Part shown: in pieces, positions 56,815-64,000 of the stretch | Position numbering within the stretch: the stretch's first letter is position 1 | How the letters are laid out: each line of letters opens with the position of its first letter | Assembly: GCA_031292385.1 (NCBI GenBank) | Contig: JARLHE010000026.1 | Coordinates: 1-64,000, forward strand | Direction of reading: 5' to 3' | Length of the DNA stretch: 64,000 nucleotides | Origin: Oligoflexia bacterium | GTDB taxonomy: Bacteria > Bdellovibrionota > UBA1018 | Notes under the pieces: model-generated | What the model was told of the DNA's origin: nothing | Database searches by the model: none | The model's input: the letters and a program-made list of their open reading frames with translations, nothing else | Program-made: the position numbers and the translations under genes

Positions 56815-58607
56815 GGCGCAATGGACGGCGCGGAGGTGAGCGCATGCGCCAGATTTCTCTCCACGCAGGGCACGCTCACGTGAACGGAGCCCTTGCGGGT
56901 CACCACGATGGCCACTTCACGGCCATTGGAACTTAAGTTCACTTTGCCATCCCCCTCGATCGGCAACGCCCGTCCCCAGGGAGTCGCCGAAACATACACG
57001 CCTTTGGGATCCACCGCCGAGATCATCCGGATATCGACGATTTTTCCGTCCATCACCGATAAATGAGTGAATTTCTGAACGATGTAACGATCGGGCTCCG
57101 CTAATATCTTAGCGCGCACGGCGGCGAATTCCTCTTTCGGGATTTTCGCGCCGACCCAAACCGAATCGCCCCCGCGCCCATCGACCGCCTTGATGACGTA
57201 CTGCTCGGGATTCTTGAACACTTGAGCCAGAAGTCGCTGATCAACCGCTCCGTCGGGTTTCAGAAATTTTTCCGTGGGGATGTTTTTGATGACCGGTTCC
57301 TCTTTTAGATAATGGCGAACCAGGTCGTCGACATACACATAGAACTCTTTGTCGCCGATGAAATCCACTCCCGGAGAATAATTCGCGGCCACTTTTCCGG
57401 AAAAAATCGCATCCAATAATCCGGGCGCCTGGAAACGCATGTCATCCACGTCGTTGCTCATAGTCGAGCGATCCAGCGCCGCTTTCAGCTTCTTGAGATT
57501 CACTTGGCCGCTTGAGGGGTCCGGGACCAACGCGGCTTCGATCCGAGCTCTGGCCGCCGGCTTGATCCCCTTCTCTCGAATATGGGCGACAGCCTCCTCG
57601 ATGAGCGCGCGCTCGCGTGAGGCGGGGTTATGGCTGTCCATTCCCGCATGTTCGCCATTCAGAATAATGTAGCCCACGGACGAGCGAACCGACATTTTGG
57701 AGGCACCGATCTTCTCTTCCAGAAAAAGCCCGTCCCGAGTCGCCACCAGTTTCTTTTTGGTGAACGGCGTCACCACATCGACGCCGCGATTCGCGAAGAT
57801 CGCCTTGAGGCGATCATCCTCGTGATCCGGATACGGAGGAACCATGTAAAGGACAACCCGGCCGTTCGGCGGCTTCCGCAGGGAGCGAAATCGGGTGACC
57901 AGCTCGTCGTAGAATTTCTCGGGTGAATCAACCGCCTCGAGCCGATCTCGGTATTCCGGCATGCGGTCCAGCAGGATCTCACGCGCGCGGATCAAATCAC
58001 CCGGCCCGCCGATGTAACCCGGATTATCCTCGACCACCCGCCAGTGGCCTTGCTGATCACGAATGATGTCCGGACCATAGGGAAAGGAGATGGACTCCGG
58101 ATTGACTCGCCCGACATATGAGCTTTCATGCGCCCGCGCGACGATCCGCTCCAGCACGGGCCTGGGTATGACCTGGGTGATACTGGCCCAATTGCCCGCG
58201 TAGTAATCCTGCAACAAACGCCGGAGCGCGGTCCCTCTCTGCTCTACGCCGTATTTCAGCTCCTGGTACTCGCTCTCGCTGAGCATCCGAGGCAGCGGAT
58301 CGAGCGCATTGTCGCCTTGGAAGTCTTTTCTTGAATCCTTAAGGAATTGAGCTTCTTGGCCGGATTTCTTAAAGGATTGATAGATAGGATAGATATCCTC
58401 GTAAACTGGGCGTAACTGGCCCTGGGAGTCGAAAATTTCATCGTAGTAAGCATTTGCCTGGGATGGTGCCTGGGATGGTGCCTGGGATGCCGCCTGCGAC
58501 TGCGACGGCTGCGCGTGAACAGAAAGAGCCGGACTGCCCGCAAGGGCCAGCCCCAAGGCTAACAGCGGTAAAAATTTGACTCTTCCGAGTTTTCTTAAGA
58601 GGCCCAC
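56811..58607 (-). CDS. Circularly permuted ATP-grasp protein with signal peptide
   Basis: A 598-aa protein of the CP-ATP-grasp type: SFPYGPDIIRDQQGHWRVVE, DNPGYIGGPGD, VIKAVDGRGGDSVWVG and IVDIRMISAV are characteristic. The N-terminus (MGLLRKLGRVKFLPLLALGL...) has a signal-peptide core followed by Gln/Ser/Ala repeats (SQAPSQAPSQAN), which implies export, odd for an ATP-using ligase. It lies 30 bp after the GT4 gene on the same strand and may belong to that glycan operon. Confidence 0.82.
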   Translation of the reverse strand: MGLLRKLGRVKFLPLLALGLALAGSPALSVHAQPSQSQAASQAPSQAPSQANAYYDEIFDSQGQLRPVYEDIYPIYQSFKKSGQEAQFLKDSRKDFQGDNALDPLPRMLSESEYQELKYGVEQRGTALRRLLQDYYAGNWASITQVIPRPVLERIVARAHESSYVGRVNPESISFPYGPDIIRDQQGHWRVVEDNPGYIGGPGDLIRAREILLDRMPEYRDRLEAVDSPEKFYDELVTRFRSLRKPPNGRVVLYMVPPYPDHEDDRLKAIFANRGVDVVTPFTKKKLVATRDGLFLEEKIGASKMSVRSSVGYIILNGEHAGMDSHNPASRERALIEEAVAHIREKGIKPAARARIEAALVPDPSSGQVNLKKLKAALDRSTMSNDVDDMRFQAPGLLDAIFSGKVAANYSPGVDFIGDKEFYVYVDDLVRHYLKEEPVIKNIPTEKFLKPDGAVDQRLLAQVFKNPEQYVIKAVDGRGGDSVWVGAKIPKEEFAAVRAKILAEPDRYIVQKFTHLSVMDGKIVDIRMISAVDPKGVYVSATPWGRALPIEGDGKVNLSSNGREVAIVVTRKGSVHVSVPCVERNLAHALTSAPSIAP

Positions 58608-58637
58608 TCTCCGCTATCGGAAAATCGGGAACTTACT

Positions 58638-59813
58638 TCAGGCGAAAATGCGTCGTACCTTATCGGCGATGACGCGCGAGTCGTATTGCGGCTTCATCAC
58701 CGCGAAGGCCGAAGCCCCAAGCGCCTTAAGCGAGTCAAATGAGGCTTGTTCAAGGACCTTCACCCAATCCTCGACCGACTCGGCTCTCAAGAACGAGGCC
58801 CCAGCCACGAGCGGACATCCCTCCACGCCAAGCGAAGTGCTGATGCACGGGACGGCAAACCGCGAAGCCTCGATCGCTTTGACGCGGGTACCGCTGCCAA
58901 AGAACAAGGGCACGATCGCCGCATCGATTCCTTCATAAAAAGAATCCACCGATGCGACGGGCCCGAGAATTTCAAGCCTGGGCAGCTGGCGATACCGCTC
59001 CAGCCAGCTCGCGTCTCCGCTGCCGGCCACTTTCAGCGTAAGCTCAGGTCGCTTCTCCGCGACCTGAGCCCAAACTTTCGACAAAAACCATTCCAACCCC
59101 TGTCGATTCGGAAGCCAATCCAGGCGCCCGACAAACCCCAGGCAATGGCTGCTTTTCCGGGGCGGGAGCGATTCCGGAAAATCCTGGCCGATGCGAATCA
59201 CTTCGCTGCGGATCGCCGGAGAAAGGGCCTGAAAAAGGCTCGCGTCGTCCGAAGACACGGGAAAGACAAAATCACAAAGGCTCAAAATCGAGCTTTCAAT
59301 TTTTTTCACCAACGCTGCCTGGTGCTTCAATGCCAGGCGCTTAAAGAAGCCCTGAGCTTCGGCGGTTCTCTCCCAGAGCGAATACTCGGCGTTATGCGCG
59401 CGGTACACGAGACGGGCGCTGGTTTTCGCTCCGCTCTTCAAAAAAGGAACGGCCGCATGGGCCCCGTCAAAGACGATCCAATCCCAATCCATGGCGGAAA
59501 CCGCCGACTTGACCTCATTCCGCAGGCTGGAGGACGCGAACGAAGAAAACGTCACGGGAACCCATGGCCGCACGAGTAACCGAAACGCAAGCGAACCTCG
59601 AGGGCGGGGCCGTCTCAAAACCCGTACCGTGCAACGGTCCAAAACGGAGATCGCCGGTGAAGGCTCTTCTTCCGGCAGGATCGCGAGCAGATGGATCTCG
59701 AAATCATTTTGAAGATACCGCAGCAGCTGAAAGGTCGCGATCTTCGCGCCATCGTTCGCGGGCTCCGGCCAACGAGGCGAAATCCAGAGTATCTTTTTCG
59801 TTTCGGCCTTCAT
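58638..59813 (-). CDS. GT4 family glycosyltransferase
   Basis: A 391-aa GT-B enzyme: N-terminal KILWISPRWPEPANDGAKIA and C-terminal donor site FVGRLDWLPNRQGLEWFL with PLFFGSGTRVKAIEASRFAVP (E of the EX7E motif). Overlaps the upstream ligase-fusion stop by 4 bases (ATGA). Likely adds a sugar to the locus glycan; donor unknown. Confidence 0.88.
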   Translation of the reverse strand: MKAETKKILWISPRWPEPANDGAKIATFQLLRYLQNDFEIHLLAILPEEEPSPAISVLDRCTVRVLRRPRPRGSLAFRLLVRPWVPVTFSSFASSSLRNEVKSAVSAMDWDWIVFDGAHAAVPFLKSGAKTSARLVYRAHNAEYSLWERTAEAQGFFKRLALKHQAALVKKIESSILSLCDFVFPVSSDDASLFQALSPAIRSEVIRIGQDFPESLPPRKSSHCLGFVGRLDWLPNRQGLEWFLSKVWAQVAEKRPELTLKVAGSGDASWLERYRQLPRLEILGPVASVDSFYEGIDAAIVPLFFGSGTRVKAIEASRFAVPCISTSLGVEGCPLVAGASFLRAESVEDWVKVLEQASFDSLKALGASAFAVMKPQYDSRVIADKVRRIFA

Positions 59814-62800
59814 CGCGCGTTCAGGTACTCACCCGCCTGGTCGCGCAACGCTTGATAGGCATCATAGCTCTTGCTCCAATCCTGAGGACTCTTCACCAGG
59901 GTATCATACTGAGCCTTCCACCAGCTCGGAGTGGTGTGAAGCTGTTCCATCCAACGAATGTACTCGGCATCAAATGAGGCCTCGCGCCAAAGCTTGACCC
60001 GGATCGAATCAATCGGCCGGTGCTCTTTCAACCCATGTTCGCCGGGACGTCCGGGATAAAACAAAGTCCCATCGCCGTTTCCCGAGAAATACCAGAGATC
60101 CGTCCAAGGATCCTTCTTCGGATAAAATTGATAGGCATAATCGACGTCGTAATACAGAAAGCCGTTCAAATTCATCCGGCTCAAAACCCAGGGCATCACC
60201 CGGATCCAAACGCTGGGCCGATCGAGCACCCAATCCGGCAAGCCCGAATCCACCGGACCCTCGCAACCATGGCTCATGCAGCTGAGATAGGTCCAAAGCT
60301 GCTTTCCTTGGTCTTGCAGAAAACGATAGCGCCGCATTTTCGGGTTATTGAAATCAACACCCCAATCGTTCAGGACCGGCACGTAGATATCGATTAACTT
60401 CTCAAGCTCCGGCATCCGGGGCGCCCGATCATATCCCGACGTCGTCACCAGAATCTTCAAATCCGGGGCCTGCTTTTTCACTTCCTTCGCAAGCGAAAGA
60501 AGCGCACGGTAATCATCGCGCTTCGGCTCATCCCAAAGATAAACAAAAGCCTTGCCCTTAAGCCCCGCGCCTGAAATCGCCTGATCAACGCCCTGCCAAT
60601 AGCGGGCTTGCTCGGCAGCCGTACCGCCGATCGGCTTCGGAAAATCGATCAAGCACCAGGCGGGCCGGGAATCCAAAATTACTTCACGAAACGAGCTATG
60701 GACCTCAGCTAAATCGTCCAGATCGAGCGCGCCGCCCGCGTCACCTCTCGTCTTCGGAACCTTCACCCAGGACTTCACAGGGAAAATCCGATGCTCGCGC
60801 ATCTCGCGCTGATAGGCTTGCGAGAGCTTCCCTTCCATCGCATGGGCGTGGCCAAAATGGCCCAGTACGCCGTACCAAGAAGAATACTCCGCATAGAGCG
60901 GAATCGCCGGCTCTTCGGGAATGATCATCTTCCACACGCGAAGCTGAACCGGAATCTCCCGCTCGCTCTCGACGCTCTTGACCGAGATGACCGCCTCATA
61001 ATCCCCCGGAGGCAAAGCGGGGTCGATTCTCAGCTCGCCCCAAACCCAACTCCAGGGTTGAGCGGCGCCCCGGGCAAGATCCGGGCAAAACGCTCCGTCG
61101 TCCAGGGGCGGCAAGGGATCGTGATGACTGCCGACATAAGCCCCCTGGAAAGACGGATTGGCGGTGCGAACATAAGGCATTTCATAGAATCGCGCGCCGA
61201 GTCCGTGAGGAGCGGTCTTGCCCGCTTTCGTCTGAAACGCGAGCTTCACGCAACCCCCCGCCCTGAGCTTGATTTGGAAATTGAGCGTTTCTCCACGCGA
61301 TCCCTTAAGGATGAGCTTGTCCTGAGCCGAAGGGATGAATCGACCGATCGGCTTATCGCCGCCGCGAACGACCTCCACGGCGATATCGTCACCGGCGCGG
61401 GCAACTCCCGCGTGAAAGCCCGCGAGCGCGCAGAGGAGCAATAAAAGCGGTACTGCGGCTCTGAATTTTCTCGAAGCGGCAAACACGATTCCCAGCAAAA
61501 TATAAAAATAAATCGCGTACGTGTGCGAGAGGAAGCTCATGGCGATACCGTATCCCAGCGTCGAAAAAAAGAGCTCCGGAAATTTCTCGCGAATCTTCCA
61601 TGACGCCGATAATGCCCAAAGATAAAGCGATACGAACAGGCCGAAACCCACGAAGCCGCTTTCGGCGAGGGCCAGAAACCAGCTCGAATGCGCCGTGCGA
61701 ACGCCCGATTCGATGAATGCCGGGGCATAGCGTTCGAAATTCTCGGGATAACCGCCGAAACCGACGCCGAAGAGCGGGGACTTCAGCGCCATAATGCCGC
61801 TCGTTTTCCAGTAAATCAGGCGACTCTCGCTCGATTCGGCGAGATCCGCCTCGCTGCGATGAAATCCCGCCGAAAGAGGAAGAAAGAGCGCGAGCGCCAG
61901 CGCCGCGCCGAGAATCGCCCTTCCCTTGCTTTTGAAGCTTAAGACAAACATCGCGGCCACGGTCACCAAAAGAGCAAGCAGCGCGCCGCGCGATTTGGCG
62001 AAATAGAGAAGAATGAGCGAAGAGAGCAATGTCAAAGCGCAGATCAGCCGTAAAAGCGCCGGAGAATCCTTCTTTCGTAGCGAATAAAAGGCAAAAGGAA
62101 AAATGAGAATCATCACCGCGGAGATATCGTTCGGATCGGCCAGCAAGCCGAACGATCCGATACGGGCAGCGTGCAGATCCGGCGTACTGAGCGTGCGGTA
62201 GATCGAGATCGCGCTGAGCCCCAGGGACGCGAAAATCAGCGCGGACTCCAGGAAGCCCAACCCGATCTCGTCGCGAATGACCTGCGAAATCAGAAGAAAG
62301 AGCACGACCGATTTGAAAAGCACGTCAAAATAAACGCCCTGCGCGGAAGCCGCGTCCCCCCGGATGAATGTCGATAAAAACACCCAGAACGCGAAGCCCA
62401 GGAGCAAAAAAACCGGGAGCCCCAGCCGAAGATTGAATGCGCGCGAACGATGAAGGTAGAGAATGGAGCTCAAGATGGCGAGAATCGCGTATAAGCGCGG
62501 AAGAACGGCCAGAATCGGCATTTGATCCGCGCTGATCTCCCAGGGACGCAAAAAAAGAAAGATGACGAAAAACCCGATCGCCAAAGCCGGGTGGATGATC
62601 GAGAGCACGAGCGCGAGGGCGATCTCCAAGGCAAGAAACGATTCATCGACACCGAGCGAGTAGCCGAAAATCGCCCAGACGACGATCAGCCCCGAAAACC
62701 AAAGAAGCTCCACGCCGCGCGACCTGGGGATAAGCGCGGCGAAATCGCTCCCGAACCGAAACGCAGCCAGCATCGAAAACGCCAGATAAAGCCCCAGAAT

Positions 62801-62878
62801 TACCGACACTACGCCGAGCAGAACCGGCGCGGCGGCGGCCAATGCCGGATCGGCTAAAGAGCGCTCAATGCCAATCAT
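59810..62878 (-). CDS. O-antigen ligase/polymerase (Wzy/WaaL-like) fused to DUF4091
   Basis: A 1022-aa fusion. Residues 1-500 are a polytopic membrane protein with 12 or so helices and the Wzy_C/O-antigen ligase segment (KSPLFGVGFGGYPENFERYA, TAHSSWFLALAESGFVG). Residues about 505-1015 are a periplasmic domain ending in DUF4091, a glycoside-hydrolase-like module (AFVYLWDEPKRDDY, GFLYYDVDYAYQF, GDGTLFYPGRPG, PIDSIRVKLWREASFDAEYI). The frame is continuous with no frameshift. A polymerase/ligase joined to a hydrolase-like domain could couple synthesis to trimming. Confidence 0.85.
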   Translation of the reverse strand: MIGIERSLADPALAAAAPVLLGVVSVILGLYLAFSMLAAFRFGSDFAALIPRSRGVELLWFSGLIVVWAIFGYSLGVDESFLALEIALALVLSIIHPALAIGFFVIFLFLRPWEISADQMPILAVLPRLYAILAILSSILYLHRSRAFNLRLGLPVFLLLGFAFWVFLSTFIRGDAASAQGVYFDVLFKSVVLFLLISQVIRDEIGLGFLESALIFASLGLSAISIYRTLSTPDLHAARIGSFGLLADPNDISAVMILIFPFAFYSLRKKDSPALLRLICALTLLSSLILLYFAKSRGALLALLVTVAAMFVLSFKSKGRAILGAALALALFLPLSAGFHRSEADLAESSESRLIYWKTSGIMALKSPLFGVGFGGYPENFERYAPAFIESGVRTAHSSWFLALAESGFVGFGLFVSLYLWALSASWKIREKFPELFFSTLGYGIAMSFLSHTYAIYFYILLGIVFAASRKFRAAVPLLLLLCALAGFHAGVARAGDDIAVEVVRGGDKPIGRFIPSAQDKLILKGSRGETLNFQIKLRAGGCVKLAFQTKAGKTAPHGLGARFYEMPYVRTANPSFQGAYVGSHHDPLPPLDDGAFCPDLARGAAQPWSWVWGELRIDPALPPGDYEAVISVKSVESEREIPVQLRVWKMIIPEEPAIPLYAEYSSWYGVLGHFGHAHAMEGKLSQAYQREMREHRIFPVKSWVKVPKTRGDAGGALDLDDLAEVHSSFREVILDSRPAWCLIDFPKPIGGTAAEQARYWQGVDQAISGAGLKGKAFVYLWDEPKRDDYRALLSLAKEVKKQAPDLKILVTTSGYDRAPRMPELEKLIDIYVPVLNDWGVDFNNPKMRRYRFLQDQGKQLWTYLSCMSHGCEGPVDSGLPDWVLDRPSVWIRVMPWVLSRMNLNGFLYYDVDYAYQFYPKKDPWTDLWYFSGNGDGTLFYPGRPGEHGLKEHRPIDSIRVKLWREASFDAEYIRWMEQLHTTPSWWKAQYDTLVKSPQDWSKSYDAYQALRDQAGEYLNAR

Positions 62879-64000
62879 TCGGCTGAACGGCCTCTTCCAG
62901 ATTTTCTTCGAGATTCTCTTCGGAGACCGCCTTTTTGAGCTCTCCTCGTCCTGACTGATAGGCTAGTTCCCAATCCAGGCGGGGCAGGACGCCCAGCAGC
63001 GGAACTCCCCAGAACTTCGCTTTCTTTTCGATATTCGCCGCATTGAACTCAAGATATTCCTCGAACAACAGCGCGAAAAGCGCGATGAGAATTCCCGCTC
63101 CAAGTCCGTAGCCGACCATATTAAAGAGCTTCGGGGCAATCGGCGAAAGCGGAAAGCTCGGCGCTGAAACCACGGCGTAATAATTCACGGAATTAGCCTG
63201 CTCCATATCGAGCGCGACGCTGAGGTAATTATACTTCTTCAATAAATCCTGATAGACGTCCTTGGTTCCGGGCTCGACCTCCGCGCCGGCAAGGGCCTCG
63301 GGCTGATCCAGATTCCGATTCGCCTGCCCGCTCGCGGGCCGTTTCAGGAATTCCTCCAAGGAGCGTTCACGGGCCCGCAGCTGGACGACCTTGGGATGTT
63401 TTTCGGTGTATTGCTCGAGGAGACTTGCGATCTGTGATTGCACCTGGGCCAACTGGGATTCAAGCTGTGCGCGGCTGGCGGCGCTGAGCCCGTTCGGACC
63501 GGTGTTCATCACCAACGCCATCGCTTGCATTCGGGCGCGGATCGCATCGCGAACGTTGATCAGCGTCTTTCGGCGCTCGTCGATCAAAGTCTCGATCACC
63601 CGTTCCAAGGTTCGCTTGGCGACGGCCTCGGCGATTTCCGGGCGATTCGAAACGAATCCGATCTGGTAGCTGTCGGCGTTGATCCCGAAGATCTCGAAAT
63701 GCCGCCGAAGATCCTCCCGCTCCCCGCCTCGGCGCGGACTGCCCTCGGGGGTTCTGTACAGATGAAATTCAGATGCGACTTGATCCAGAAAACCATCGTC
63801 GACCGCCTGCTGAAGCAAAGCCTCCCGCTGTGTGCGCATCTCGGCGGTGTCGTATTGCTCGGAGATGAAATCACGGATCAGCGGATTCTGGAAATACCGC
63901 GAGTAGATGGTGATCTCGGCCGCTGATTTGTATTTTTTCGGCAGGACCGCGTACAGGGCGCAAAACGCCAGCACGGTCACGACGACGATCGAGCCCAAAA
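62865..64000 (-). CDS. Wzz-like chain-length determinant, N-terminus beyond window
   Basis: At least 377 aa visible: first membrane helix at the edge (VVVTVLAFCALYAVLPKKYK), a coiled-coil periplasmic domain (about 120-260) and a second helix (LFNMVGYGLGAGILIALFALL). The apparent TTG start at 63998 lies at the window edge and the usual cytoplasmic N-tail is missing, so the gene most likely starts further right. No Walker kinase is fused. Ends with 14-base overlap on the ligase-DUF4091 gene. Confidence 0.85.
   Translation of the reverse strand, partial: LGSIVVVTVLAFCALYAVLPKKYKSAAEITIYSRYFQNPLIRDFISEQYDTAEMRTQREALLQQAVDDGFLDQVASEFHLYRTPEGSPRRGGEREDLRRHFEIFGINADSYQIGFVSNRPEIAEAVAKRTLERVIETLIDERRKTLINVRDAIRARMQAMALVMNTGPNGLSAASRAQLESQLAQVQSQIASLLEQYTEKHPKVVQLRARERSLEEFLKRPASGQANRNLDQPEALAGAEVEPGTKDVYQDLLKKYNYLSVALDMEQANSVNYYAVVSAPSFPLSPIAPKLFNMVGYGLGAGILIALFALLFEEYLEFNAANIEKKAKFWGVPLLGVLPRLDWELAYQSGRGELKKAVSEENLEENLEEAVQPNDWH

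Overview
The window looks like a chromosomal stretch from a Gram-negative, outer-membrane bacterium of the former Deltaproteobacteria, most plausibly Bdellovibrionota or a Myxococcota relative. Evidence: many lipoproteins and outer-membrane beta-barrels, a TolC-type exporter, Wzz/Wzy-type glycan genes, and above all an Agl/Glt-like (Myxococcus gliding type) envelope machine with an AgmX-type TonB-like protein. The taxonomic call is inference. Coding is dense on both strands, no intergenic gap exceeds about 210 bp, and I see no rRNA, tRNA, CRISPR or insertion sequence.

Region by region. 1-1190: 3'-truncated collagen-like exported protein with in-frame 117-bp and 72-bp tandem repeats. 1348-7703: surface-glycan module (GT2 glycosyltransferase, DUF2304 membrane protein, ATP-grasp ligase, polysaccharide deacetylase, TMTC-like GT-C/TPR protein, methyltransferase). 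7891-9154: exported acidic protein and HAD phosphatase. 9199-15698: five-gene TolC/HlyD/ABC exporter operon of the YbhGFSR type. 15801-18127: M48 protease lipoprotein and soluble PAS histidine kinase.

18329-34598 is the most interesting part. Forward genes encode one TolQ/ExbB/MotA-like and two TolR/ExbD-like proteins plus a 633-aa AgmX/GltG-like protein. Facing them is a reverse operon of two outer-membrane beta-barrels and two exported TPR-like solenoid proteins. Divergent from that operon, across a 206-bp region rich in inverted repeats, are four tandem lipoprotein-like genes. Two of these carry complete von Willebrand A MIDAS motifs plus calcium-binding repeats, resembling the myxobacterial gliding adhesin CglB. 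Together they read as a complete envelope-spanning motor, periplasmic scaffold, outer-membrane gate and adhesin set.

34716-45046: metabolic and stress genes, including several fusions (APH-kinase, HPF-cold-shock, CBS-DUF2267-phosphoribosyltransferase), CysQ, CapA-like, flavin reductase, metallophosphatase, pirin and DODA-type dioxygenase. 45062-56814: hemerythrin-tailed chemoreceptor, D-2-hydroxyacid dehydrogenase, LOG protein, MgtC/DUF4010 protein, small envelope proteins, exported carbonic anhydrase, PLD-type nuclease, CHAD, OsmC and a DEAD-box helicase coupled to a 67-aa protein. 56811-64000: second glycan locus (Wzz, O-antigen ligase/polymerase fused to DUF4091, GT4) with a downstream exported circularly permuted ATP-grasp protein.
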